DNA from: Candidatus Gastranaerophilales bacterium | GTDB lineage: Bacteria; Cyanobacteriota; Vampirovibrionia; Gastranaerophilales; Gastranaerophilaceae | Length of the DNA stretch: 64,000 nt | Direction: 5' to 3' | Assembly: GCA_944325945.1 (NCBI GenBank) | Contig: CALVBW010000017.1 | Location: forward strand, 56,345-120,344 | Part shown: positions 1 to 8,773 of the stretch, piece after piece | Layout: every line of letters begins with the position of its first letter | Position numbering within the stretch: position 1 is the first letter of the stretch | The notes under the pieces: model-generated | What the model was told of the DNA's origin: nothing | Seen by the model: the letters and a program-made list of their open reading frames with translations, nothing else | Databases searched by the model: none | Program-made: the position numbers and the translations under genes

Positions 1-905
1 TCATTTGCATAAGCGACGTCAGACACACACTCAAGCGCGTCGCCGCCTATATCACGCATCAAATAAGGTTTTGCGAGCCTGTTTGCACGCTGAAGGTGTG
101 TTTCGCCTTTTCTGAACATCTTAGGTATTATAGCGTCTTTTAAAAAGCTGCTTACCGTCAAACTTTTTCTGACCTGAACGCCCATTGCGCCGAGTTCTTT
201 TTCAATATTCTGATTTGAGAAAGGATCGCACACGAGGAAAATTTCACCTGTAATATCAACATACAAAACTTCTTTATTCTTGTCGATTTTAACCTTATCC
301 ATCACCGCAAAAGCTTTCTTTTTAGCTTTTCTGAGCTTCCAGAAAGAATCCTCCGCATCCACGATTTTCAAAGCTTTATTAAACGCCTTTTCAGCGTCGC
401 CGCTGTTGATTTCACGTGCTCTCAGGTAAGCGAGCTTTGTTTCCAGATCATCAACAAGAAAAACCTTTCTTATCGCCGTTATAATTGCATTAAGGAACAT
501 AAACGGTCTGTTTTTGCCCGTAACTTCCCTCAAGAATCTATACATTCCTTCAATTCCGTCATAGAGCTGAAGTTCAATATATTTTGCGTCATATCCCAGA
601 TCGTGCAGGGCGTTTTGAATGCATTTACCGTATTCGCCGAGCCTGCAAATTCCCGGAGACGTAATCATCGCAACGTAATCCGCACCGCCTTCAAGCGCCT
701 CAATGAAGTTGCCGAGGATTAATTTATACGGCAGACAAATAGCTTCCGGCGAATGTTTTGTGCCGAGAGAAAGCGTTTTTTTACTTGTATATGGTTCAAT
801 AAAAGGCTCAACGCCTACTTTTCTCAACGCACATGACCAGGCAATATATATAAGCCCCATATGCGGGAATGCTACTTTTTTCAACTTTTTATCATGTTTT
901 TTCAT
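1..905 (-). CDS. Acyl-CoA dehydratase activase-related protein (HgdB/COG3581-like), 3' end outside window
   Basis: The frame is open from an ATG at 905 to the left edge, so the C-terminus is missing. The N-terminal region carries FPHMGLIYIAW, a conserved SKKTLSLGTKHSPEAICLP segment and LGNFIEALEGGADYV, which are typical of the CoA-substrate-specific activase/2-hydroxyglutaryl-CoA dehydratase-related family (COG3581). These are cytoplasmic proteins with cysteine-bound iron-sulfur clusters; the physiological substrate is often unknown. Visible conserved cysteines include those in AICLP and GICRLGEYGKC. The ATG is 5 bases after the gcvPB stop, so the two genes are probably co-transcribed. The family call is from memory of motifs; a specific enzymatic role cannot be given. 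Confidence 0.75.
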   Translation of the reverse strand, partial: MKKHDKKLKKVAFPHMGLIYIAWSCALRKVGVEPFIEPYTSKKTLSLGTKHSPEAICLPYKLILGNFIEALEGGADYVAMITSPGICRLGEYGKCIQNALHDLGYDAKYIELQLYDGIEGMYRFLREVTGKNRPFMFLNAIITAIRKVFLVDDLETKLAYLRAREINSGDAEKAFNKALKIVDAEDSFWKLRKAKKKAFAVMDKVKIDKNKEVLYVDITGEIFLVCDPFSNQNIEKELGAMGVQVRKSLTVSSFLKDAIIPKMFRKGETHLQRANRLAKPYLMRDIGGDALECVSDVAYAN

Positions 906-910
906 ATTTT

Positions 911-2335
911 TTATCCTTGAAATTTCAAATCGGGGTGACGTGCTGCAAGCGTTTCATCAACACGCTTAACAGGGGTTGAATGAGGAGCCGAAATCAACTT
1001 TTCCGGATTAATTTCAGCCTCTTTTGCAATTTTTATCATAATATCTGCAAATTCATCCATTTTTTCCTTAGTTTCGGATTCCGTCGGCTCAATCATGATA
1101 GCTTCATGGACAATCAGCGGGAAATAAACCGTCGGCGGATGGGTATTTTCATCCATAAGCGCCTTTGCAATATTCAAAGTTGAAACTCCGTTTTCATGCT
1201 TTTGCTTTTCACCGGACAGAACAAATTCATGCATACAAACTTCGTCATACGGCAAATCATAATACTTTTTGAGCTTTTCTTTTAAGTAATTTGCGTTCAA
1301 AACAGCATTTTCAGATGCATTTTTAAGATTTTTGCCCATCATAAGAATATAAGCATACGCCTTAACCAGAACGCCAAAATTCCCGTAAAAAGCCTTAACA
1401 GAGCCGATTGAATGTTTTATATTATAATTTCTGAAATATTTTTGTCCGTCAAAATCAACAAAAGGCGCAGGCAAAAATTCTTTCAAAGCTTCCGTAACAC
1501 AAACGGGACCTGCACCCGGACCTCCGCCGCCGTGCGGGGTTGCCATGGTTTTGTGCAAATTCAAATGCACAACGTCAAACCCCATAAGCTCAGGGTTTGT
1601 ATAGCCCATTATCGCATTGAAATTTGCGCCGTCATAGTACAAAAGCGAGCCGTTTTCGTGCATTAGACGCGAAATTTCAAGCACATTTTCTTCAAAAAGC
1701 CCGAGAGTATTCGGATTAGTCATCATAATTGCGGCAACATCTTTGTCCAAAACGGATTTCAAAGCTTCAATGTCAACCTGTCCTCTGTCGTTTGATTTAA
1801 TTTCAACAATATCAAACCCGCACATTTTCGCACTTGCAGGGTTTGTACCGTGTGCGGAATCAGGGATAATAACCTTTTTACGCAAATCGCCTTTTGTCTC
1901 AAAATATTTTTTAATAATCATCATGCCAGTCAATTCACCGTGCGCGCCTGCAGACGGCTGGAGCGTAACCGCATCCATTCCTGTCAAAGTTTTCAAAGCC
2001 TCCTGCAGCTTATACATCAATTCAAGAGCGCCCTGACAATCCGCATCATCAGCCAGCGGGTGAAGATTACCGAAATCTTCCAGAGATGCAAGAAATTCAT
2101 TTACTTTCGGGTTATATTTCATTGTGCAGGAGCCAAGCGGGTAAAAACCTTTTTCAATACAAAAATTTCTGTCGGAAAGCTCTTTATAGTGACGCATAAC
2201 ATCCAATTCACCAAGCTGCGGCAGACCTATTTTTTCACTTCTCAATAACGAGCTGTCGAGAAATGAAACATCCATATTTTCGTCCGTCAAATTAATCCCG
2301 TCAACACCGTTTGATTTTTCAAATATAGTTTTCAT
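911..2335 (-). CDS. gcvPB: Glycine dehydrogenase (decarboxylating) subunit 2
   Basis: This 474-residue protein is the PLP-binding beta half of the two-subunit P-protein of the glycine cleavage system. With GcvPA it decarboxylates glycine and passes the aminomethyl group to the lipoyl group of GcvH in the cytoplasm. The Schiff-base lysine is visible near residue 262 in HLNLHKTMATPHGGGGPG, together with SAHGTNPASA and the N-terminal YPLGSCTMKYNP segment. Length fits the family. The ATG directly follows the TAG of the upstream sigma factor gene with no gap. No gcvPA, gcvH or gcvT is present in the window, so the other subunits must lie elsewhere. Confidence 0.95.
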   Translation of the reverse strand: MKTIFEKSNGVDGINLTDENMDVSFLDSSLLRSEKIGLPQLGELDVMRHYKELSDRNFCIEKGFYPLGSCTMKYNPKVNEFLASLEDFGNLHPLADDADCQGALELMYKLQEALKTLTGMDAVTLQPSAGAHGELTGMMIIKKYFETKGDLRKKVIIPDSAHGTNPASAKMCGFDIVEIKSNDRGQVDIEALKSVLDKDVAAIMMTNPNTLGLFEENVLEISRLMHENGSLLYYDGANFNAIMGYTNPELMGFDVVHLNLHKTMATPHGGGGPGAGPVCVTEALKEFLPAPFVDFDGQKYFRNYNIKHSIGSVKAFYGNFGVLVKAYAYILMMGKNLKNASENAVLNANYLKEKLKKYYDLPYDEVCMHEFVLSGEKQKHENGVSTLNIAKALMDENTHPPTVYFPLIVHEAIMIEPTESETKEKMDEFADIMIKIAKEAEINPEKLISAPHSTPVKRVDETLAARHPDLKFQG

Positions 2336-2941
2336 CTAGATAATCCCCTGCCTTGCCAAATCTTTTTTAATCTTGTCCAATCCTGATTGAATAATTCTTG
2401 AAATTCTGGATTGTGAAATATTAAATTCTTCCGATATTTCTCTCAGTTTTTTCTCTTTAAAAAACTTATATTCAATCAATTCTCTTTCACGCTCCGAAAG
2501 TTTTTTCATGGATTCCATAATTTCATGTTTCAATTCAACGAATTCAATGGATTCTTCGGGATTTCTGTCCTCGGACTTAATCTGAGTAGGGACTTCGGCA
2601 TCCTGCATTTCGTCAATCGAGAGGATAGTTTTATAGACTTCTTCACGCAAATTGTTATCGTATTCTTCTTCTGTTTGTTTTTTGTTTTTCAAAGAATACC
2701 ATTTATAGCGTCTTCTGACCTCATTTCTGATAGCCCACTTGATTGCGGTTGAAAGATAAGTATTATTGAAATCCTCAGGCTTATGGCTTTTAAAAAGCAC
2801 ATAAAGCGTATGATTGCCTATATTAATCAATTCCGGCAGCTCAATTAAATGTGAAGATGAGAACTTCTGGTACTCCACTTTTGCAATCATTTCTATTAAA
2901 TCTTTATAATCTCTCAGATTGACTTTTGGCGTTGCCGGCAT
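2336..2941 (-). CDS. Alternative sigma-70 family RNA polymerase sigma factor
   Basis: The 201-residue protein has a region 2-like segment at about residues 25-85 (STAIKWAIRNEVRRRYKW, resembling the core and -10 binding helices). A clear region 4 helix-turn-helix lies at about 145-195 (LSERERELIEYKFF, then EISEEFNISQSRISRI). No region 1.1 is seen and region 3 is short or absent, so it is an alternative rather than the primary sigma factor. An acidic linker separates the two domains. It is the first gene of a run with gcvPB and the activase-related gene. Its regulon cannot be read from the sequence. An AGGGA upstream of the ATG can serve as ribosome binding site. Confidence 0.88.
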   Translation of the reverse strand: MPATPKVNLRDYKDLIEMIAKVEYQKFSSSHLIELPELINIGNHTLYVLFKSHKPEDFNNTYLSTAIKWAIRNEVRRRYKWYSLKNKKQTEEEYDNNLREEVYKTILSIDEMQDAEVPTQIKSEDRNPEESIEFVELKHEIMESMKKLSERERELIEYKFFKEKKLREISEEFNISQSRISRIIQSGLDKIKKDLARQGII

Positions 2942-3053
2942 GACTTGGATCCCTAACCATATTTACAATTACATAATATCAAAAAAAATTATAGCAGACA
3001 AGAGGATGTAATTTTCCTTAACATAAATTATTTTTCTTAAAAAAGGAGAAAAA

Positions 3054-3923
3054 ATGAACGTACTATTCTGCACTGACGGATCAAAAATAAGCTATGACGC
3101 AGTAAAAAACTTTGCACACTGGGTAAAAAACGCGACCGTTGATATAATTTGCGTAATTGATTGGAGTTTTTTACCCGATAATACGATAATAGAAGAAAAC
3201 GGTTTTGTAACAAGCTGCCGCAACAATGCAGACTGCATACTTAAAAAGGCTGAAGAAGAAATTAACGCAACCGGATTAACTGTCGGCGAAAAGATTAAAC
3301 ACTGCGGAGCAGTTGTTGAAAGTATACTTGAACAACTTGATAAAAAAAATTACGATATGGTGATTTTGGGTTCGCACGGCAAAAAAGGTATCCAAATCTG
3401 GCTCGGGTCAGTGTCAAGAGAAGTGCTTGAAGCCGCAAAAATTCCCGCATACATATCTAAACAGGCAAACAGCGGCAAAAATGTCTTATTTACAACAGAC
3501 GGAACGGAAGTTTCCATAAATACAACTCAAAAAGCAATAGAAACACTTGATTTATCTGACAAAAACATTTATATCTGCACGGTGACGGAAAATCCGGATT
3601 TGTTATTTTTGGAAGGCACGCTTGACGCCAACTGGATGATGGCAATAAGAACACAGCAGCAAATATATTCGGACAGTGCAATCAAAACCCTGCTGGCACT
3701 ATTTGAAAAATACAATCTTCAAGTTAAACAAAGCAGAATTTTAGAAGGTGTACCAGCCCAAAGCATACTAAATTACGCAAGGGAAGAAAACATCGACATG
3801 ATTGTCACGGGTTCTAAAGTAAAAACAAAAATGCAAAGCTTTTTACTGGATTCAGTAAGCAAACGCGTTGTCGAAAACGTAAAAAGCGATGCATTTGTAA
3901 TAAAAATTCCCTACCAGGGATAA
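3054..3923 (+). CDS. Universal stress protein, tandem UspA domains
   Basis: The 289 residues form two UspA-like domains, about 1-140 and 142-289. The first keeps a nucleotide-binding type glycine loop (GSHGKKGIQIWLGS), one residue shorter than the usual G-x2-G-x9-G(S/T). The second domain has only a degenerate version (TGSKVKTKMQSFLLDS). Family members are cytoplasmic stress proteins that bind ATP or act as dimers; the precise job is unknown. The start is supported by AAAAGGAG upstream. Its 3' end overlaps the convergent prepilin gene by 13 bases. Confidence 0.9.
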   Translation: MNVLFCTDGSKISYDAVKNFAHWVKNATVDIICVIDWSFLPDNTIIEENGFVTSCRNNADCILKKAEEEINATGLTVGEKIKHCGAVVESILEQLDKKNYDMVILGSHGKKGIQIWLGSVSREVLEAAKIPAYISKQANSGKNVLFTTDGTEVSINTTQKAIETLDLSDKNIYICTVTENPDLLFLEGTLDANWMMAIRTQQQIYSDSAIKTLLALFEKYNLQVKQSRILEGVPAQSILNYAREENIDMIVTGSKVKTKMQSFLLDSVSKRVVENVKSDAFVIKIPYQG

Positions 3924-4768
3924 TCATCTTTAATCTGCCAGCCGTCATAAAAAATCAATGCCGCGCACCAGTAACCTTTCTTGTTGCTGTTACAAGAATA
4001 ACCATTTGATGAACTAAGTACATAATCTCTTGAATATATGCCGTCAGGAAAACGCCATGTTTGAGCTGTTCCGGCATCACCAAGCGGTCTGAGGCCATAT
4101 TCGGAACTCATAAAAAATAAAAAAGTATCTTTTCCGACTGTATTGGGTTCTTTTGTGCCATTCACATCAATTCCGATCCATAATCCGCCTTCTACCACAC
4201 CATTAAGATTTGCGCTAATCAATGAACCGTCAGATAATACAAAATGCGTGGCACGAGTAGAAACAGGTGCATAAGTGGTACCTGAATAATCCGAGCCGTT
4301 CAAGTTGTATCTGGGCGCCACATCCCAGAGCTCAGCAGACGTAAAATTTTTGGAAGATACAATATAATCGGCAAAATATTTCGCAAAAAACTCTTTTCCG
4401 TTCAAGGATGTATCCCATCTTTCAACAGGACCGTTCACGTTCTGTGACATTAATATTGCCTGCTGAACCGTACTGTAAGCTTTTTTCAGAGCAGTCACGG
4501 TTTGTTTCTTCTGATATTTTGAAATCAAAGTAGGAATTGTCATTGCCGCCACAATCCCGATTATGCCGAGGGTTATTAAAACTTCTGCTAAAGTAAAGGC
4601 GGCTTTTTTAGAAGATACTAAGTTACTAAGACAGTAAGGCACTAAGTGTTTACTGTGAGCTTCGCTCACTAATTTGTCATCCTGAACTTGTTTGACTACT
4701 TTTTCCAAAATCTTTGATTTTGTGAAAAATGTCCGGTTTTTCCGCAGGATCTCTGATTTATAATTCAT
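3911..4768 (-). CDS. Type IV prepilin-like protein with repeat-derived leader
   Basis: The core is a class III prepilin: KKAAFTLAEVLITLGIIGIV gives a basic cleavage/methylation motif followed by the hydrophobic helix, then KYQKKQTV and a C-terminal pseudopilin-like globular domain ending DGWQIKDDYPW. The start is uncertain. The ATG at 4768 lies 9 bases after a perfect TTGACA-17-TATAAT promoter, which favours it. However, it puts about 48 residues before the processing site, far more than the usual 5-10, and these residues are encoded by dispersed repeat DNA. A GTG about 15 codons before the motif, in the LVPYCLSNLV segment, would give a normal leader. The frame also stays open upstream to a GTG at 4999 and beyond. 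Confidence 0.75.
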   Translation of the reverse strand: MNYKSEILRKNRTFFTKSKILEKVVKQVQDDKLVSEAHSKHLVPYCLSNLVSSKKAAFTLAEVLITLGIIGIVAAMTIPTLISKYQKKQTVTALKKAYSTVQQAILMSQNVNGPVERWDTSLNGKEFFAKYFADYIVSSKNFTSAELWDVAPRYNLNGSDYSGTTYAPVSTRATHFVLSDGSLISANLNGVVEGGLWIGIDVNGTKEPNTVGKDTFLFFMSSEYGLRPLGDAGTAQTWRFPDGIYSRDYVLSSSNGYSCNSNKKGYWCAALIFYDGWQIKDDYPW

Positions 4769-5172
4769 CACATTAGAATTATAATTTGTTTTATATATTG
4801 TGTCAATTGTTTTGGTATATTTTCTGTCGGCTTGGTAATGCCGACCCACTAATTTTTCCCTCCCGCCCTTGAGGAACAAAGGGAGCCAACGAGGTACGAG
4901 TTGTGCGACCCTGTTTCCGGAACGTAGTGAAGGTGGGAGGGTTAGGGTGGGGGGATGCTTGAGATCCTGAATCAAGTTCAGGATGACATGGTAAGTCACA
5001 CCAATGTTCAGTGTGTTCTCCTGCCTCAGGCAGTTCAGGATGACATATTGTAAGTCGGATTTACCATGCCGACCTACATTTATGTTATAAATGTTCCTTC
5101 TTACTATCTTAGTGCCATAGTATCTTAGTAACTTTACATAATCAATACCGCCAAAACCCTTGTCCTGTCTAT
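4769..5172. repeat. Intergenic mosaic of dispersed palindromic repeats
   Basis: This stretch between the short ORF at 5173-5220 and the prepilin holds several repeat pieces. A hairpin at 4964-4984 (ATCCTGAA, 5-base loop, TTCAGGAT) has relatives in argS and in the prepilin leader. A TCCTGCCT/AGGCAG hairpin lies near 5020-5035. A copy of the CTTAGTGCC-TAGTATCTTAGTAAC element is at 5108-5132, seen again at 8965-8998 and inverted at 4611-4648. GTAGGTCGG-type motifs near 4830 and 5080 recur near 8850. No independent gene is seen. Confidence 0.7.
4778..4806 (-). promoter_or_regulatory. Consensus sigma-70 promoter of the prepilin gene
   Basis: Read on the minus strand, TTGACA (4806-4801), a 17-base spacer and TATAAT (4783-4778) form a perfect match to the vegetative promoter. 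The expected transcript start is within about 3 bases of the ATG at 4768, so the mRNA would have almost no leader if that start is used. Confidence 0.75.
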
Positions 5173-5220
5173 CTAGGAGAGTAGCCCCCCCCCGACATTT
5201 TTAAACTCTTTGTTTTTCAT
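5173..5220 (-). other. Short ORF with perfect Shine-Dalgarno and G9 tract
   Basis: The aroH stop overlaps TAAGGAGG, followed 7 bases later by ATG at 5220. The reading frame runs MKNKEFKNVGGG and then stops after 15 codons. A run of nine G (C9 at 5185-5193 on the plus strand) lies inside it. Adding one G would join this start, without any stop codon, to the frame of the prepilin at 3911-4768. It may be a gene remnant, a phase-variable start or a short translated leader; the sequence alone does not decide. Confidence 0.5.
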
Positions 5221-5231
5221 GGCTTTCCTCC

Positions 5232-5585
5232 TTATATTAATCTTAATTTATCCGCGCCTTTTAAATAAACGAATTCAGGCTCAAAATCTTCTTTTACATT
5301 TGCAACTACCAGAACACGCAAACACATAGCGAGTGCACCCGGCACGTCAAGTTCACTATAACACATCATGGCAGTTTTGGTCAAACCCATATCAATCCGC
5401 GCAAACTTCGCCGGAAATGCCGCATTCAAATCCCGTGTAAGAGTAAAAATAATATGCGAAATATTTTCTTGCGTAAGATCATTTTTTCGAAACATTTCGC
5501 TCAAAAGTTCCAGAACAGCCGCCTTAATTGCGTCTTCCGTATTCTCATCAACTGTAATTGCGCCTCTGATACCTTTTGTAATCAT
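5232..5585 (-). CDS. aroH: Chorismate mutase, AroH type
   Basis: The 117-residue protein matches the monofunctional AroH family, a trimeric cytoplasmic enzyme converting chorismate to prephenate for phenylalanine and tyrosine synthesis. Visible family features are the N-terminal RGAITVDENT, the central FTLTRDLNAAFPA (where the family has a conserved active-site arginine), and CYSELDVPGALAMCLRVL, which includes further conserved active-site positions. The ATG overlaps the fmt stop (ATGA), so it is translationally coupled in a def-fmt-aroH operon, an unusual partner for translation-start processing genes. Confidence 0.93.
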   Translation of the reverse strand: MITKGIRGAITVDENTEDAIKAAVLELLSEMFRKNDLTQENISHIIFTLTRDLNAAFPAKFARIDMGLTKTAMMCYSELDVPGALAMCLRVLVVANVKEDFEPEFVYLKGADKLRLI

Positions 5586-6493
5586 CTTCTTAATCCGTTA
5601 TACCAGTCACGGGCGGACATTTCACCTTTGCCTTCGGGTTTTACCCTTGTAAGTAAAAGGCAATCCTTGCCGCAGCCCATTAAAACACCTTCTTTTGTAA
5701 CTCTTAAAAATTCACCGCACGCACCGCAATCGTCAACAACACGGCTTTCAAGAACTTTTATAATTTTTCCGTCATAAATAAAATACGCGGACGGACTTTT
5801 GTAAATTCCACGGACAAGGTTATTAATCTCGCACGCAGGTTTTGACCAGTCAATTTGAGTTTCTTCTCTTGTAAGTTTATTTGCCATGCAAACCCCGTCC
5901 TCACATTGCGGAACAGGTTTTAAATTACCGTTATAAAGGTCAACAAGTGTTTTTTCAAGCAATTCAGGCGACATGTCGCTTATTTTTTCAAACAAATCCA
6001 TACAATTCATATTGTCAGGGATTTTAATTGTTTCTCTAAGACAAATATCACCGCAGTCCAGCCCCAATTCCGTAATCATGGTGCAGATACCTGTTTCCTT
6101 ATCGCCGTTTATAATAGCGCGCTGAATCGGGTTTGCGCCTCTGTATTTGGGCAAAAGCGACGCATGAAGGTTAATTGTTTCAAATTTCGGAATATCAAGG
6201 ACTTCCTGCGACAAAATCTGCCCGAAAGCAAACGTCACAAAGAAATCAGGCGACAACTTTTTTAATTCCTCCTGAATTTCAGGTTCTTTACGAATAGATT
6301 TAGGCTGAAAAACAGGCAAATTGTGTGCAACAGCAAACTCTTTTACAGGAGACATAGTAAGCTTATGACCGCGTCCGGCGGGTTTGTCGGGCTGGGTCAC
6401 GACCGCCAAAACCTCGATTTTATCGGAATTATAAAGATATTCAAGTGATTTGACGGCGATTTTCGGGGTTCCGAAAAAAACAATTTTAATCAT
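5582..6493 (-). CDS. fmt: Methionyl-tRNA formyltransferase
   Basis: Fmt formylates initiator Met-tRNA using 10-formyltetrahydrofolate. The N-terminal Rossmann domain (KIVFFGTPKIAVKSLEYL) carries NLHASLLPKYRGANPIQRAI, including the catalytic Asn/His pair, and LGLDCGDI. The C-terminal OB-like domain follows. I chose the ATG at 6493 (MIKIVFFGTP) because the longer frame adds 30 unrelated residues that overlap def. The gene overlaps the end of def by 8 bases and aroH by 4 bases, indicating one operon. The protein has 303 residues, close to the usual 310. Confidence 0.95.
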   Translation of the reverse strand: MIKIVFFGTPKIAVKSLEYLYNSDKIEVLAVVTQPDKPAGRGHKLTMSPVKEFAVAHNLPVFQPKSIRKEPEIQEELKKLSPDFFVTFAFGQILSQEVLDIPKFETINLHASLLPKYRGANPIQRAIINGDKETGICTMITELGLDCGDICLRETIKIPDNMNCMDLFEKISDMSPELLEKTLVDLYNGNLKPVPQCEDGVCMANKLTREETQIDWSKPACEINNLVRGIYKSPSAYFIYDGKIIKVLESRVVDDCGACGEFLRVTKEGVLMGCGKDCLLLTRVKPEGKGEMSARDWYNGLRR

Positions 6494-7046
6494 TAAGCTC
6501 TTTCTCCAATTCCGGTTCTTCAAGCAATTTATCGGGCTCAATCGGCGGCAGGTGGAATTTTTCAAGAATACCTTCCGTTTCAAACCTGTTTATACAGTGG
6601 TCTATAAACAAAACACCGTTCAGATGGTCAAATTCATGCTGAATTGCGCGTGCAAGAAGGCATCCGTCTTTTGCTTCAAGCGTAAATGAACGTCCGTGTG
6701 CGTCAAGCGCCTTTACCATAACATTTTTATAGCGTCTGACGTCCGTATAAGCCTCGGGAAAACTCAAACAGCCCTCATTGCTAATAACAGCGCCCGATTT
6801 TTTAATAATTTTCGGATTTATGAAAACCATCGGGTTCAAAGGCTCGTTTCCTGTTGAAACGTCAATGACAAATACTCTGTAATTCACCCCGATTTGCGGA
6901 GCCGCAAGCCCGACGCCGTTTTGGGAATACATTGTATCCAGCAAATCGTTGACCAAATCCGTAATTTTTCTTGAAACTTTATGAACTTCCTTTGACGGCT
7001 CGCGCAAAGACTTTTCGCCGTATTTTAAAACTTTCTTAATCGCCAT
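6486..7046 (-). CDS. def: Peptide deformylase
   Basis: The 186-residue metalloenzyme removes the N-formyl group from nascent proteins. All three diagnostic motifs are present: GVGLAAPQIG, EGCLSFP (with the metal-ligand Cys) and HEFDH at about residues 137-141 (two metal-ligand His and the catalytic Glu). It is the first gene of the def-fmt-aroH operon and overlaps fmt, matching its working partner. A short acidic C-terminal tail (EPDKLLEEPELEKELND) is extra to the core. Confidence 0.96.
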   Translation of the reverse strand: MAIKKVLKYGEKSLREPSKEVHKVSRKITDLVNDLLDTMYSQNGVGLAAPQIGVNYRVFVIDVSTGNEPLNPMVFINPKIIKKSGAVISNEGCLSFPEAYTDVRRYKNVMVKALDAHGRSFTLEAKDGCLLARAIQHEFDHLNGVLFIDHCINRFETEGILEKFHLPPIEPDKLLEEPELEKELND

Positions 7047-7092
7047 AACTACCTCTTTTAAAATTATATACTAAATAACGGGTTTTTGCAAA

Positions 7093-7776
7093 TCAGCGAA
7101 CATTTAAAAATTTATGAACCTGCGGTATAAGACGGGTTTTCGGGTGTAATTCAAGAAATTTATCCAGAATTCCGGCTGCAAAATCCGGCGTAACCGAAAG
7201 CTTATTTCCATTCATTTCCGGCTGCAAAACAAGCTCAATATCGTGTTTTTGCCCCAACTCACAACATTTTTTAATCTCATCATCAGTTATCGCAGAATTA
7301 AAGACAATCTTTGCAAAACACTCTTTTTGTTTTGCCATTTCAAAAAACATGTCATGGAATTTGTAGGAATCCTTAATCCCTGAGGCGCTTTCAAGCTTGA
7401 TATCAGCGGCAATTATATCAATAAAGTCAATAATTTCGGCAAGTTTATCCGCAAGAGTAGCATTTGTTTCAAGATAAATTTTCATGCCTGCAGCAAGCGG
7501 CAGAAATTCCTTCAGAAAATCAACTGCTAAAAGCGGCTCCCCGCCGGTTAAAGATACTGAATGAATAGTTTTTAAATCAAATTTTTTGAGATAAGCCGCG
7601 AGTTCTTGAGGCGTAAATTCCTCAAAATACTCGTCAGGCGCAAATTCCGTATCACAGTAGTTACATTTGAGATTACAATTACAAAAACGTACAAAGATTT
7701 GTTTGCAGCCGATATACGGGCCTTCTCCCTGAATTGATTCAAAAATCTCTTTAATTCTGACAGTTTTGTTATTCAT
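7093..7776 (-). CDS. queE: 7-carboxy-7-deazaguanine synthase (radical SAM)
   Basis: QueE performs the ring contraction of 6-carboxytetrahydropterin in queuosine biosynthesis, using S-adenosylmethionine and a [4Fe-4S] cluster. The cluster ligands are C34, C38 and C41 in [14 protein letters not shown]. The N-terminal [12 protein letters not shown] and SLTGGEPLL are family hallmarks. Length 227 is typical. The start overlaps the end of the dnaJ-like gene by 8 bases. No queC or queD is nearby. Confidence 0.9.
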   Translation of the reverse strand: MNNKTVRIKEIFESIQGEGPYIGCKQIFVRFCNCNLKCNYCDTEFAPDEYFEEFTPQELAAYLKKFDLKTIHSVSLTGGEPLLAVDFLKEFLPLAAGMKIYLETNATLADKLAEIIDFIDIIAADIKLESASGIKDSYKFHDMFFEMAKQKECFAKIVFNSAITDDEIKKCCELGQKHDIELVLQPEMNGNKLSVTPDFAAGILDKFLELHPKTRLIPQVHKFLNVR

Positions 7777-8773
7777 CGTTCAAAATATTCTCTCTTATAT
7801 TGTCCGCTGAAAGTTTTTTTAATTTTTCGTACAGCTTAACCTCATCATCCGACAAACGTTTCGGAATTTCAACAGACACCGTGATAATCATATCTCCCGT
7901 TTTGCCGTTTTTCTTCAAGCCCTGTCCGGTAAGTCTGAATTTTTGCCCTGAAGATGTACGGGGAGGAAGCTTCAATTTTACAGCACCTTCAAATGTCGGA
8001 ACGGTGATTTCGCCGCCCAGAACAGCTTCATAAGGAGTTATCGGAACTTTGTACAGAATATCTGCCCCGTCGTACGAAATATTAGAGTTCCCTTTAATCG
8101 TAATATTCAAAAAAAGGTCACCGTTTTTGCCGCCGAATTGACCTTCACCGCCCTCGCCTTTCAGGCGGAGTTTTGAACCGTTTTTTACATTTGCGGGAAT
8201 TTTTACGTTAATACGCTTATGGATTGAATATTCTCCGGAACCGCTGCAAACAGGACATTTAGCACCGTTAATAAACTTTCTGCCGTTACATCTCGGGCAT
8301 AATTCCGTATGAACGACATTAACCGTGCGGGTTGTGCCTTTTACGGATTCGGCAAGCGTAATCGTGATATCAGTTGTTATATCTTTGCCTTTGACCGGCT
8401 CTTTTTTAGTTTGTTTGGGTGTGTCAAAAATTGTGCCGAAAATATCAGAGAATTTTTTGTCGGTATGGTTTGGCTTTTTCCCTGATTGCTTAGTTTTTTC
8501 GGATTTAAGAGATGCTTTTTGCCGGTATTCTTCTTCTGCTTTTTCAGATGATGTATGAGTTTTTTCGGTTTTAAAAAATCCGTTCAGGGTGTCATATTGA
8601 GAGCGCTTTTTAGGGTCGGAAAGCGTGTCATAAGCTCTTGAAATCTCTTTGAATTTTTTTGCACCGTCAGGGTTGACATCCGGATGATATTTACGCGCAA
8701 GACGTCTGTATGCAGCCTTGATTTCTGTCTGCGTACTGTTTGGCGTTACTCCTAAAATCTCATAATAATTCAT
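7769..8773 (-). CDS. DnaJ-like co-chaperone with reduced zinc domain
   Basis: The J-domain (residues 3-65) carries HPD at 30-32, which stimulates DnaK ATPase. A charged linker replaces the usual Gly/Phe region. The zinc region contains only two CxxCxGx motifs ([16 protein letters not shown]) instead of the four of canonical DnaJ, followed by the C-terminal substrate-binding beta domains ([20 protein letters not shown]). With 334 residues it is intermediate between DnaJ and CbpA types. It is upstream of and overlapping queE. Whether it is the main DnaJ of the cell cannot be told here. Confidence 0.88.
   Translation of the reverse strand: MNYYEILGVTPNSTQTEIKAAYRRLARKYHPDVNPDGAKKFKEISRAYDTLSDPKKRSQYDTLNGFFKTEKTHTSSEKAEEEYRQKASLKSEKTKQSGKKPNHTDKKFSDIFGTIFDTPKQTKKEPVKGKDITTDITITLAESVKGTTRTVNVVHTELCPRCNGRKFINGAKCPVCSGSGEYSIHKRINVKIPANVKNGSKLRLKGEGGEGQFGGKNGDLFLNITIKGNSNISYDGADILYKVPITPYEAVLGGEITVPTFEGAVKLKLPPRTSSGQKFRLTGQGLKKNGKTGDMIITVSVEIPKRLSDDEVKLYEKLKKLSADNIRENILNDE

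Noticed and set aside
4727..4737. AATGTCCGGT inside the prepilin leader as a remnant Mu-like end
   Set aside because: A single isolated 10-base match to the sites at 62657 and 62679; without a second site or a transposase it may be chance.
4769..4999. Extension of the prepilin frame upstream to a GTG at 4999
   Set aside because: The added residues are encoded by dispersed repeats and lie upstream of the perfect promoter at 4778-4806, so they would not be on that transcript.
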